Program-made: the position numbers and the translations under genes
Source: Oceanobacillus polygoni
GTDB taxonomy: Bacteria > Bacillota > Bacilli > Bacillales > Amphibacillaceae
Assembly (NCBI RefSeq): GCF_008304605.1
Contig: NZ_PIJY01000041.1
Location: 41,608 to 105,607 of the forward strand
Length of the DNA: 64,000 bases
Direction: 5' to 3'
The notes under the pieces: generated by a model
Told to the model about the DNA's origin: nothing
Databases searched by the model: none
The model's input: only the letters and a program-made list of their open reading frames with translations
Shown: positions 27,753 to 37,099 of the stretch, piece by piece
How the letters are laid out: every line of letters begins with the position of its first letter
Numbering within the stretch: position 1 is the stretch's first letter

Positions 27753-28012
27753 CCTGTTTCCCCCTTGTTTTATGTAAAATTCTATTTTAAATAATTTGAT
27801 TATTCAAATTATTTAAAAGCGCACACTTCTTCCTCTTATCACTTTAGACAACACCATGTTTTATGTAATTTTCTTACTTTTAAGCGGTTACAAAACTCCC
27901 CCTCATCATAACCTATAAAGGAATTCCTGTCACTTCAAATATCAAATTGATTTTTTCACACAAATCGTATTTACTTAAACTAAAGATATTGAATGGGGGA
28001 ATATTTTCAATT

Positions 28013-28657
28013 ATGGGGTTACTACTCAACTATCAATGGGAAATCTTTATTGCATTAGAAATTATATCCGTGTTATCGCTTCTCATCTTTGGTGTTATCC
28101 GCTATTTTTTCAACAAACAAAAACTTAGCCTGCTCTTTCTTCTATTGTTTATCATTCTATTGATTTTAGAAGCTCTCTTAGGTCTATTGATATACCAAGA
28201 AACTGGAGAGATTTCTACCTTTTTAATTATCATTAGCCTTTTTGTTATCTATGCATGTACATTTGGAATCTTTGATTTTATGAAGCTTGATCGTTGGATG
28301 CGACATAAAATTGGCGGATGGCGTGGGATACAGCTGCTCACTGAAAAAGATATTCGTATCATGGACAGACAAAAGGACCCGAAATATACCGCTAAAAAAT
28401 ATCGCCGGAGTTCTACTGTTCACCTAATCGTGTTTGTTACTGTCCAAGCTGGATTTTGGATTTACGGAACAGGAGGTACTAGTGATTTATTGGATTATAT
28501 AAGAGATCTTTCTTGGATTGGAACAGAGAATGTTGCTGAGACACCGTATGCAAATGATACGATTTACGGGATATCGATGATTTGGGGACTTATTTTTATT
28601 ATCGATTTTATTTGGTCATGGTCGTACACCGTTTTCCCTGCGAAAAAGAAAGATTGA
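28013..28657 (+). CDS. Unknown integral membrane protein
   Basis: 214 residues. Three hydrophobic segments in the first 90 residues, a charged central region (RWMRHKIGGWRGIQLLTEKD, KKYRRSSTVH) and two more segments (LIVFVTVQAGFWIYG and ISMIWGLIFIIDFIWSW). I do not recognise the family. ATG 28013 is favoured because GGGGGA lies before it; an upstream in-frame ATG at 27947 lacks a site. It is monocistronic between convergent terminators. Confidence 0.6.
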   Translation: MGLLLNYQWEIFIALEIISVLSLLIFGVIRYFFNKQKLSLLFLLLFIILLILEALLGLLIYQETGEISTFLIIISLFVIYACTFGIFDFMKLDRWMRHKIGGWRGIQLLTEKDIRIMDRQKDPKYTAKKYRRSSTVHLIVFVTVQAGFWIYGTGGTSDLLDYIRDLSWIGTENVAETPYANDTIYGISMIWGLIFIIDFIWSWSYTVFPAKKKD

Positions 28658-28676
28658 GTTCTATTTTAAAAACTTA

Positions 28677-28713
28677 AAATCATCGATGAAGCCGTCTGCT
28701 TCACCGATGATTT
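28677..28713. terminator. Bidirectional hairpin terminator
   Basis: AAATCATCGATGAAG / CTTCACCGATGATTT, about 15 bp with one mismatch, between convergent genes; T-rich on both sides. Confidence 0.75.
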
Positions 28714-28719
28714 CTCTGT

Positions 28720-30333
28720 TTAACCTCCTATAAAATGCAATAATACCGTCACAGCTGAGACACTAACACCTGCAATCAATGCGAAGATAAGCGTAACCTT
28801 GTACACTTCCGACTCTCTTCCTTGCGCGTTCGCTGTACTTGTTCCTAACACAATATTGGCTGGTGCAATGACATTACCAATTGCTCCACCTGTTGATTGT
28901 GCGGCAATAACGAGTGGCAAGGATAAGCCTTCCATCGAATTTACAACAGATCCATGTAATGGCGAGAACAGCACATTGGATGACGTATTCGATGACGTCA
29001 TAAATGCACCAATAATCCCAATGACATTTGCTAATCCAGCATAAACAGCTGGTGGTGATACTTCGGCAATTCCAAGGGCAAGTACGTTTGTTTGTCCAGC
29101 ATTTTCCATAATCATGGTCATGGTTAAAAATCCAGTTATTGCTAGGGATGCCCCTAGAGCATTATCTTTTAAGCCAGAAAATACATTTTGGGTCGTATTT
29201 TTATGATGTAATCCTAAATGCTTGTACCAGAAAAAGGCAAAGATAACCGACACAAGTAAATAGAATCCTGGATGCGTAAACGGAGAGATAGGAGAATACG
29301 CTTCTTCAGCTTCCATTTCAAAACCATATCCCGTTTCAACTGCCGGAAAGGAAGGTCCAATTTGAAATTGATCTAGAAAGCTTTGAATTGGTCCGATTCC
29401 AAGAAACACGATACTAACTACCGACAAGACGTAATATGGCATAAATGCTTGGTGTAATGATATATCCGGCTTCTCTTCCGATTTTGAATCCGTTTCTTCA
29501 AGAATGTCCGTTAACTCTTCCGTCTCTGATTTTTCTCTGTATTTCTTTCGTTTGGAAAGCATAAATAAGGCACCAAAAGCTAAAATCGCTGGGATAAACG
29601 TGCTTAGCTCAGCGTTAAAGCTTACCATTGCAAGCTGTCCCCCACCATGAATAACCGAAATAATCACGACAGCTAGAAAACCTTCCTTGACACCTTTCCA
29701 TTTAGCAAATAACCAACAAATCATTAGCCCGCCTATTATATTTGGTAGCCATAAAAGAATACCCGTATATAGAAGTGTTAATGTCGTATCCTCAATCTGC
29801 ACTGCATTTATCGTAGCAATCCAGCCGACACCGAGCGTTCCGAACATATTCGCCCAGGAATGTCCAATTAAAGGGATGACAATTGCAGCGACAGGCTTCA
29901 CACCTAATCCCACTAAAAGTGGTGCTACAACAGCGATCGGCACACCGAATCCTGCTACACCTTGAAGAAAAGAAGCAAATACCCAGCCAAATCCAAGGAC
30001 TAGAAACAAGTAATTTTCACTATGATTTTGTACCTCTTCCCGAATGACTTTAAACGATCCGGATTCATCGGTAACATGGTAGAGCAATAAAGCAAACCAT
30101 ACAACGAGCAGGATAAAAAATGCTTCCCACAGTCCTTTTCCAAATCCAACTGCCAAATTATCCAAAGGAGCTTCAAACATGAAGTAGCCTAGTAATGTCG
30201 CCACCCCCATCGCAACCCATCCCGAGGTACCACCAGACCACTTAAAGACAACTAACATGAGTAAAAGCAGGACTAATGGTGTGATAGCTAATAGCCAATG
30301 TAATAAATCAAGCGGTAAATTATTTTCCATCAT
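28720..30333 (-). CDS. L-lactate permease family transporter (LldP)
   Basis: 537 residues, about 12-14 membrane spans. Family signatures: FLQGVAGFGVPIAVVAPLLVGLG, VIPLIGHSWANMFGTLGVGW, GAFMTSSNTSSNVLFSPLHG and QSTGGAIGNVIAPANIVLGT. A charged cytoplasmic loop lies around residues 265-300. It takes up lactate or glycolate with protons. ATG 30333 follows GGAGGAATTA. The gene lies 28 bases downstream of the gamma-glutamyltransferase-like gene on the same strand, so the two probably form an operon. Confidence 0.86.
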   Translation of the reverse strand: MMENNLPLDLLHWLLAITPLVLLLLMLVVFKWSGGTSGWVAMGVATLLGYFMFEAPLDNLAVGFGKGLWEAFFILLVVWFALLLYHVTDESGSFKVIREEVQNHSENYLFLVLGFGWVFASFLQGVAGFGVPIAVVAPLLVGLGVKPVAAIVIPLIGHSWANMFGTLGVGWIATINAVQIEDTTLTLLYTGILLWLPNIIGGLMICWLFAKWKGVKEGFLAVVIISVIHGGGQLAMVSFNAELSTFIPAILAFGALFMLSKRKKYREKSETEELTDILEETDSKSEEKPDISLHQAFMPYYVLSVVSIVFLGIGPIQSFLDQFQIGPSFPAVETGYGFEMEAEEAYSPISPFTHPGFYLLVSVIFAFFWYKHLGLHHKNTTQNVFSGLKDNALGASLAITGFLTMTMIMENAGQTNVLALGIAEVSPPAVYAGLANVIGIIGAFMTSSNTSSNVLFSPLHGSVVNSMEGLSLPLVIAAQSTGGAIGNVIAPANIVLGTSTANAQGRESEVYKVTLIFALIAGVSVSAVTVLLHFIGG

Positions 30334-30361
30334 TAATTCCTCCAAAAATCAATTAAAAAGA

Positions 30362-32011
30362 TTACCAGCACAAGGCAATTCCATCCCCACGAGGGTCCGC
30401 ACCAGCGCTGTATACGCCTCTTTCTTGATCAATAATAATTCCCTGTGCATGGCCCATTGTCTGGGAATAATCCTCTACGATTTCAACCTCGTGTCCGCGT
30501 TTTCGTAAATCATTAATAATTTCATCTGGAACTCTTCCTTCCAGTTTAAGCGTAGAACTGTTTTCACCCCATGTTCTGCCATACAACCAACGCGGCGCTT
30601 CAATTGCCTGCTGCATGTTGTACCCAAAATCGATAACCTTTGTAAGCATGGCACATTGCGTTTGAGGCTGTCCTTCTCCCCCCATCGCTCCAAATAGCAT
30701 GAATGGCTTACCGTCCTTCAATGCCATTCCTGGAATGATGGTATGAAACGTACGCTTATTCGGCTCTAGTGTATTGGGATGATTTTCATCCAAACTAAAG
30801 TGGGATCCTCGATTCTGCAAGAAGAAACCACATCCTTCTGGCATAAATCCCGAACCGAATTCATGGAAAATACTTTGTATGAGAGAGATACTGTTCCCTT
30901 CTTTATCAACGACACTAAGATAAGCTGTATCCCGCCCGATATCAACTTCCGGAAGCTCTTCTAGTTGTTCTTCTTGATATACTTCATCCCAAGAAAAATG
31001 GTCGTAAACCTCTGATGAAAAAGATTTAGATAGGAGCTCATCGTAAGGAAGATCAATCGTTTCGAGATCTGTAACCCATTCGTCCCGAAAACGAAATTTA
31101 AGCTTAGCAGCTTCAGCTAGAAGGTGATAATATTCTGGAGTACCATCTTGAATCGAGGTCATATCGTTTTTCTCTAACATGTTTAGCATCATTAATACAG
31201 CAATACCTTGTGTGTTCGGTTTTACTTGATAGATTTCATATCCTCTATAACTAGTAGATAATGGACGTTCCCATTCGAGGCTGTGTTCTTTAAAATCCTC
31301 TTTTACTAGAAGACCATCATGTTTCTCCATCGAAGCAATTATCTTGTCGGTAATTTCTCCATTATAAAAGGCATCTCTTCCCGATTGAGCTATTTGCTTG
31401 AAAGACCAAGCTAAATCAGACTGAACGAGCAGTTCCCCTGCTAAAATGGGACGGTCATTTTTAAAGAATACTTGTTTTGTAGTAGACTGCTCACTTAATA
31501 ATTCAGCTTTCTCTTGAATAAAGTTACTCACCTTATCCGTGATTGGAAAGCCATTCTCAGCATAATGAATCGCATCTTCAAACAAAGTTTCCCACTCTAG
31601 CTTTCCATATTGCTGATGCAGCTCCCACCAGCCATCCACAGTTCCTGGAATCGTGTTCGCTGCTAATGGTCCACGTTCTGGAATCTCGCCAAGATCTTTT
31701 TGTTTGTATACCTCTCGGGTTACACGGCTTCCTGACTTACCGCTTCCATGCATCGAATTGACTTCTTTCCCATGCCGATCCCAGATTAAGGCGAATAGAT
31801 CCCCGCCTAACCCTGCCATATGTGGAATAACAACACAAAGCACAGCATTAACAGCAATTGCTGCCTCCACCGCATGACCACCTTGATCTAGGATTCCTTT
31901 CCCAGTTTGCGTAGCTAAATAGTGAGGTGACGTTACAGCACCATTAATTCCCTCTGCTACTGGCCTCCCCGTCTCCAAAAAAGAGTAATTTTTACCTTTG
32001 TGAAGTCCCAA
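30362..32011 (-). CDS. Gamma-glutamyltransferase-like Ntn hydrolase (YwrD type)
   Basis: 549 residues from TTG 32011, eight bases after AGGAGG. N-terminal GAVTSPHYLATQTGKGILDQGG and HMAGLGGDLFALIWD are GGT motifs. The autocleavage site, with the nucleophilic threonine, is in IGRDTAYLSVVDKEGNSIS. Later come PNKRTFHTIIPGMAL and FGAMGGEGQPQTQ. There is no signal peptide, so it is probably cytoplasmic like YwrD, unlike secreted GGT. The likely substrates are gamma-glutamyl compounds or acylated amino acids. It precedes the LldP-family gene, which could import a substrate or export a product. Confidence 0.84.
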   Translation of the reverse strand: MGLHKGKNYSFLETGRPVAEGINGAVTSPHYLATQTGKGILDQGGHAVEAAIAVNAVLCVVIPHMAGLGGDLFALIWDRHGKEVNSMHGSGKSGSRVTREVYKQKDLGEIPERGPLAANTIPGTVDGWWELHQQYGKLEWETLFEDAIHYAENGFPITDKVSNFIQEKAELLSEQSTTKQVFFKNDRPILAGELLVQSDLAWSFKQIAQSGRDAFYNGEITDKIIASMEKHDGLLVKEDFKEHSLEWERPLSTSYRGYEIYQVKPNTQGIAVLMMLNMLEKNDMTSIQDGTPEYYHLLAEAAKLKFRFRDEWVTDLETIDLPYDELLSKSFSSEVYDHFSWDEVYQEEQLEELPEVDIGRDTAYLSVVDKEGNSISLIQSIFHEFGSGFMPEGCGFFLQNRGSHFSLDENHPNTLEPNKRTFHTIIPGMALKDGKPFMLFGAMGGEGQPQTQCAMLTKVIDFGYNMQQAIEAPRWLYGRTWGENSSTLKLEGRVPDEIINDLRKRGHEVEIVEDYSQTMGHAQGIIIDQERGVYSAGADPRGDGIALCW

Positions 32012-32241
32012 ATAAAATACCTCCTGTATGATTAATTTGCATTCCCTGTACCTTTTCCCCCAATCGCTTTCCATAAAAACGTTAATTTTAAGGACTTTAG
32101 ACTTTCCTTCAATTTTTGGGCGAATGTGATCCAGTTAAATTGACGTGACGAATAAAAAATCACTCAAACAAAAATGAATCTTTTTTCACCCCTAGCACGT
32201 ATTTAAACAAAGCTATATCGTTATAAGAGGAGAAATTAAGC

Positions 32242-32652
32242 ATGGCAACTACTCCAAAACGTCCAAAGCTTATAATTCCAAAAAACAAAAGTGAATGGGT
32301 ATGGGATGGTATTGGCTTTCCAAGTTATATTGGCTCCATTTTGTTATTAATCATTAATTGGGATTCACTGCCAGACCAAGTTCCAGCACATTATAATGCG
32401 ATCGGAGAAGTAACTCGTTGGGGTGCGAAATGGGAGCTGTTGATTTTACCAAGTATAGGTGTTTTCATACTGGTTTTGATGCAGCTATTTGAGAAGTATC
32501 CTGAAATGCATAACTATCCCCAGCGACTCAACGCAACCAATGCGGAACAGTTTTACCAAAATAGCAGAAAAATGATCAATCAGATTAAAAATATATGTCT
32601 CATCCTTTTTGCTTACATTCTCTATGCATCAGTTTCTATTGCATTAGACTGA
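32242..32652 (+). CDS. DUF1648 membrane protein, truncated by an in-frame TGA
   Basis: 136 residues up to TGA 32650-32652. DUF1648 core: LPDQVPAHYNAIGEVTRWGAK with flanking membrane segments. After the TGA the same frame stays open for 31 more codons to TAG 32748, and reads like the expected last membrane span (ALGSLFLPIAILSVFIS, then basic NQRR). The full product would be about 168 residues. A nonsense mutation is most likely; sequencing error or readthrough are alternatives. Start ATG 32242 after AAGAGGAG. Confidence 0.72.
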   Translation: MATTPKRPKLIIPKNKSEWVWDGIGFPSYIGSILLLIINWDSLPDQVPAHYNAIGEVTRWGAKWELLILPSIGVFILVLMQLFEKYPEMHNYPQRLNATNAEQFYQNSRKMINQIKNICLILFAYILYASVSIALD

Positions 32653-32802
32653 GGAAATGCTCTGGGAAGCTTGTTCCTGCCTATAGCTATACTGAGCGTA
32701 TTTATTTCGATTATCATAGGGATTGTAAACCAGCGTAGAATATACTAGTATGGATTAAAATTTTTATATAGAAAAAACCAGGAATTCGAGGTAAGTAAAC
32801 AT

Positions 32803-35163
32803 ATGAGTGAAAAAACAATTATCAACGCAGACAACGCTTATCATACAGCAGAACAAAGAGCCAAGGCGTATTTTAATTCCTTGTCGGTTCAGCATGCTGA
32901 CCAATCGTATATTCAAGCATTAATAAAGGACTTTGAAATATGGAAACAGGATCATGTTCAGCGTCGCTCGTTATTTTCCACGTTATCAAATAAAAAACAG
33001 CAGGATGATTACAAGTTTCTCCAATCGTTGAAGATGACAGGGAAATTAGATCCGTATCTGGATCGAAGCATTTCCTATATCTTCATGCGGGACATGGGGC
33101 ATGCGCTTGATTCTCCAGCTACACAAAAACGGATTCAGCGTGTTGTCGATCGGTTAAAGAAGCAGCTCACCAGGAAGAAATCTGATCAAGATGACATGTT
33201 TAGCATGACCAAATTGTATCGGATGGCTGAGAAAAATGGGATTGAGTCAACATTTATTTGGATAACGGAAAAGTTAAATAGGGTTACCGATAATATACCA
33301 GCGGGTATGGATGCCGAAGAAGCGCAGCGTAAATTAATTAAGATTATTGCTGGATTAGTCATGCAGGCAGTAGAAGAAATGGGAGATGACATCACGCAGG
33401 AAGAGAAGTCCTCCAAGCTCGAGCAAGCAATTCGACTAGGCTATGCCTATGGTCTCACCTATCCATTTATTGATGATTTACTCGATTCCAATGTATTATC
33501 TGCGGATGAGAAAAATCGTTATTCCCAGCTGATTCGAGTCACACTCGTTACAGGGGTTGTTCCCCCGTTAGGTGAATGGACTGGAAAAAACGGGAAGCAT
33601 ATGCGCTTTATTCATTCCGAGCTGAAGGCTGCGTTTGAATTGATTCAGGAAAGTCTTCCTGCTGAGGACTGGGAAGCTTTCCTCGAACAAGCTTTTGTTT
33701 TTTATCAATCACAGGAAGTTGAGCGTGTAAAGGATTTAGAAAATGACACGTATACGAATGAAGAGCTGTATATTCCCGTTATTTTAAAATCGGCGGCATC
33801 TCGGCTAATCGTTCGCTCGATTATTGATGCTTCGGTGGATGAGGGGATTGATCAACGGACATTTTATTATGGAATTTACAATCAGCTTGCAGATGATTTT
33901 ACCGACATGGCCGATGACCGGCAAGGCGGCAGAGTAACACCGTATACCTATTACCTGGAGCATCATGAGAAGCGGAAGGATCTGATTAATCCGTTTGAGC
34001 TTTATTGGACGGTCATCGCCAACTTCATTCACAACGTGTACGATTCCGAGCCACAGGCGCGTGAAGTGATTCTATCTCGGGCAATCAATAGTTTGAAGCG
34101 ATTTAAGGCGAAAAAAGGAGAGCAAAAATATGCGCAAGTGATGGGTCTCCTTTTTTCCGGGATTCCCTCGTTACAGCAAACCGTTGATGATCTCGTTCAA
34201 CACGCAACAGACGTGGAATTTTTTGATAAATTAATTCGTGATCGTATGATTCGTAACTTGCGACAAGATCGGGAAGAAGAGGACGTTTTTGTCACACAGG
34301 CAAGAAGGGTAAGAGAGGATTTAAATGCAAGCCTGCCGATTTCTCAGGCAGAAGAAAACGTTCTAATCGACGAGCCAATGATGGAAGCGGCGAATTATAG
34401 CTTAGGTAGCACGGGAAAACGGCTACGTCCGATTATTACCTGGTTTATGGGTATAGAGGAGTATGGCTTGGATAAACAGGCAATCCAACCGCTTTTAAAA
34501 TCGTTGGAATATATGCATACTGCTTCCTTGATCTATGATGACTTACCAGCTCAAGATAATGCGGATTTTCGTAGGGGAAATCCAACCTTACACCGAGCAT
34601 ATAATACAGCTACCGCAGAGTTAACTGGTCTTTATTTAACGCAACAAGCGGTGGCAGAGCAGGCATCTCTTGAAAGTTTTGATGCCAAAACTGTCCTCCA
34701 CCTCATTCACTATTCGGCAAATGTGACGGCTGACATGTGCCGGGGACAAGCGATGGATTTGCAGACAAAGGGAGAGCAACTGACACTGGAGCAACTGAAT
34801 GAGATGTGCTTTTATAAAACCGGACTAGGATTCGAGGCTGCCCTTATGATGCCAGCAATTCTAGCTGGTGCAAGTGAATCCCAGAAGCAAGCATTGAAAC
34901 AATTCGCACGTCATGCAGGAATTGCCTTCCAGATTAAGGATGACTTGCTTGATGTGGAGGGAGATCCAACGACACTTGGTAAATCTCCATTTCGAGATAA
35001 AGAAAATAACAATTCCACGTTCGTTTCCGTTCTCGGGATTGAAGCTGCGAAAAAAGAAATGTGGGAGCATTATTGTTTGGCAATGGAGACCTTGCAAGCA
35101 TTAAACCATAAAAATCCGTTTTTAAAACATGTGTTGAATTATTTTGTGCATCGTGGGTATTGA
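32803..35163 (+). CDS. Two-domain polyprenyl diphosphate synthase (786 aa)
   Basis: The C-terminal third is an E-type prenyl synthase: TGKRLRPIITWFMG, first Asp-rich motif DDLPAQDN at about residue 579, RRGNPTLHR, and second motif KDDLLDVEGDPTTLGKS at about 712. Ordinary enzymes have about 300 residues, yet here some 480 residues precede. That N-terminal region has its own Asp-rich helices (LTYPFIDDLLDS near 224; YNQLADDFTDMADDRQGGRV further on), which look like a second class I isoprenoid-synthase fold. The product is probably a C20-C35 diphosphate or a terpene. A terminator follows. Confidence 0.75.
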   Translation: MSEKTIINADNAYHTAEQRAKAYFNSLSVQHADQSYIQALIKDFEIWKQDHVQRRSLFSTLSNKKQQDDYKFLQSLKMTGKLDPYLDRSISYIFMRDMGHALDSPATQKRIQRVVDRLKKQLTRKKSDQDDMFSMTKLYRMAEKNGIESTFIWITEKLNRVTDNIPAGMDAEEAQRKLIKIIAGLVMQAVEEMGDDITQEEKSSKLEQAIRLGYAYGLTYPFIDDLLDSNVLSADEKNRYSQLIRVTLVTGVVPPLGEWTGKNGKHMRFIHSELKAAFELIQESLPAEDWEAFLEQAFVFYQSQEVERVKDLENDTYTNEELYIPVILKSAASRLIVRSIIDASVDEGIDQRTFYYGIYNQLADDFTDMADDRQGGRVTPYTYYLEHHEKRKDLINPFELYWTVIANFIHNVYDSEPQAREVILSRAINSLKRFKAKKGEQKYAQVMGLLFSGIPSLQQTVDDLVQHATDVEFFDKLIRDRMIRNLRQDREEEDVFVTQARRVREDLNASLPISQAEENVLIDEPMMEAANYSLGSTGKRLRPIITWFMGIEEYGLDKQAIQPLLKSLEYMHTASLIYDDLPAQDNADFRRGNPTLHRAYNTATAELTGLYLTQQAVAEQASLESFDAKTVLHLIHYSANVTADMCRGQAMDLQTKGEQLTLEQLNEMCFYKTGLGFEAALMMPAILAGASESQKQALKQFARHAGIAFQIKDDLLDVEGDPTTLGKSPFRDKENNNSTFVSVLGIEAAKKEMWEHYCLAMETLQALNHKNPFLKHVLNYFVHRGY

Positions 35164-35180
35164 GGTTAGCGCAAACATGG

Positions 35181-35224
35181 AAAATGACTAGCAAATTGCA
35201 AGAAGGTTTGTTAGTCATTTTTTT
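35181..35224 (+). terminator. Intrinsic terminator of the prenyl synthase gene
   Basis: AAAATGACTAGCAAA / TTTGTTAGTCATTTT with an 11-base loop and a T-run to 35224. Confidence 0.9.
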
Positions 35225-35246
35225 ACCAAATAACTGGAGGTGCAAT

Positions 35247-36098
35247 ATGAATTATAAAAGGTGTTCAGAAGTAGATAGGTCATTGATTCATCAAGCATTT
35301 TTAAATGGTTACGCAGACTATGCCATTCCGATGAATATACCACTTGAACCATTCTTTGAAAGATTCTTTGGACCTGAAGGAAATACGTTAGAAGACTCCT
35401 TTATTGCCTTTCAATCTGATGAACCTGTTGGATTAATATTTGGCGGTATCAGAACCTTTGATGGGTACAAAAACTTACGATGTGGCACCTTATGTGTAAC
35501 GCCCAAATACCGTGGAGAAGGTGTGAGTCAAGCTCTATTCCGCTTGTTTGTGCAGAATGGAACCGATCAGCTTTGTGACCGATTTAGTTTAGAAGTACTA
35601 TCAGACAACGACCGTGCCATCCGTTTCTATGAAAAACAAGGTTATAAAAAGAACCATACACTCAGCTATTTCAGTAAATCAGTGGAAAACAATCAATTGA
35701 AACATACGATAGTGGATCATATTACGATTAAAGCGGTTGAATTACCTGTAGCAGAAGCAGTGAGAAAGGCTATTTTTTCTACCCATATCAACTGGCAAAA
35801 TGAAGTGGAGTATTTCATGAAGGATCATACTGCCCATTGTTTTGCTGCTTATCTCGATAAACAAATAGTAGCTACTATGGTCGTTACAGATGCGGGTAAA
35901 ATTTACTTTTTATATGTAAGTGAAGATGAAAGGCATAAAGGAATTGCCAGTAATCTTTTAGCACATGCAATAAACGAACGAAGCCTGAAAAAGCTAACGA
36001 TCAGTATGCCTGATAATATTGATATGAATGAATTTCTTAGAAAGCTTGGATTTAAGAAAGCGAATATAGAGCAATTTGAAATGGTTAAAATGGTTTAA
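35247..36098 (+). CDS. Tandem GNAT-domain acetyltransferase
   Basis: 283 residues with two GNAT modules. The first has CGTLCVTPKYRGEGVSQALF and AIRFYEKQGYKK; the second has IYFLYVSEDERHKGIASNLL and FLRKLGFKKA. Duplicated GNATs often have one catalytic and one structural half. Substrate unknown. ATG 35247 follows CTGGAGG; the longer open frame from 35160 runs through the preceding terminator and is rejected. Followed 47 bases later by a methyltransferase gene. Confidence 0.82.
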   Translation: MNYKRCSEVDRSLIHQAFLNGYADYAIPMNIPLEPFFERFFGPEGNTLEDSFIAFQSDEPVGLIFGGIRTFDGYKNLRCGTLCVTPKYRGEGVSQALFRLFVQNGTDQLCDRFSLEVLSDNDRAIRFYEKQGYKKNHTLSYFSKSVENNQLKHTIVDHITIKAVELPVAEAVRKAIFSTHINWQNEVEYFMKDHTAHCFAAYLDKQIVATMVVTDAGKIYFLYVSEDERHKGIASNLLAHAINERSLKKLTISMPDNIDMNEFLRKLGFKKANIEQFEMVKMV

Positions 36099-36145
36099 AA
36101 TGGCCACTTATATAGCTAAAATTTTTAATAATAAGGGAGCAGCAT

Positions 36146-36742
36146 ATGGAAGATAACGTTTTTGAACAGCTGGCAAAAAGATACGATACAGAAGAAAGAA
36201 TGGAATTAGCTAACGTGATCGTGAAGGAAGTAAGAGCCAAATTACAAAATAGTAAATCAAAATCTTTACTTGACTATGGAAGTGGTACTGGCCTCATTAG
36301 CTTGGAAATATCAGATTTAGTAGATTCTGTTTTATTGGTGGATTCATCCGAACAAATGCTGGAGGTTGCGCAAGCTAAAATTTCTCACAGAGGAATTACC
36401 AATGCAAAAGTGCTTTATTCCGATTTCACGCAAGAAATTCCGGAACTTAAGGCAGACATCGTGTTCATGTCATTAGTCCTTCTTCATATTCCAGATACGA
36501 AGAAAATTTTACAAGCATTGTTCAATATTCTAAATGATGGCGGCAAGCTAATCATTATTGATTTTGACAAAAATGATAAAATAAATCATCCGAAAGTTCA
36601 TAATGGCTTTTTGCATGAGGAACTAAAGGAAAAATTAGCTGAAATTGGTTTTAAATCAAGTGAAATGAAGACCTTCTATCATGGAAATCGGATTTTTATG
36701 AAGCAAGATGCTTCCATGTTTATATCGAGTAGTATGAAGTAA
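36146..36742 (+). CDS. Class I SAM-dependent methyltransferase
   Basis: 198 residues. SAM-binding motif I is LLDYGSGTGLISLEISD, the acidic loop is VLLVDSSEQML, motif IV is DIVFMSLVLLHIPD, and the post-motif is LNDGGKLIIIDFDK. No extra domain to show the substrate. ATG follows AAGGGAG. Probably in one transcript with the tandem GNAT upstream. Confidence 0.82.
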   Translation: MEDNVFEQLAKRYDTEERMELANVIVKEVRAKLQNSKSKSLLDYGSGTGLISLEISDLVDSVLLVDSSEQMLEVAQAKISHRGITNAKVLYSDFTQEIPELKADIVFMSLVLLHIPDTKKILQALFNILNDGGKLIIIDFDKNDKINHPKVHNGFLHEELKEKLAEIGFKSSEMKTFYHGNRIFMKQDASMFISSSMK

Positions 36743-37099
36743 TTTCTTGTTTTTAGGTCACGTTTATTGCAGCAACAAGTGCACGTATTGCACAAGTGAG
36801 ATCATCTATTGATGGTCTTTTTCTTTCGTTGCTAATTTCAGAAATTTGCAACTAATGCATTCAGCATTATGGTATTATTTGTTTAGATATTAATTTAATG
36901 GTAACTTTATTCATTTCATTTATTATCAATCTTTTTAATCATCTTTGCTATTATACGTCTTGTAATCGCAAAAAAGAAAACGGTATAACCTAGGTTAGAA
37001 TGTCTTGTACGAACTTGCGCTTTAACTTAAGAAGGAGTTCTCCTATTGGTAAGTTGTTTATTGAGCTCCTGCTACCCTATTTAGAAGGAGTTATCGTAA
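36743..37099 (+). other. Intergenic region with gene debris and a possible micro-ORF
   Basis: AT-rich, 357 bases. An open frame that ends at about 36989 (IFLIIFAIIRLVIAKKKTV) without a start looks like the end of a lost membrane protein. At 37046-37084 a 12-codon frame (TTG start, MVSCLLSSCYPI) has its own AAGGAG site, and its stop codon abuts the AAGGAG site of the next gene. It could couple translation or act as a leader, but chance is possible. Confidence 0.3.
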
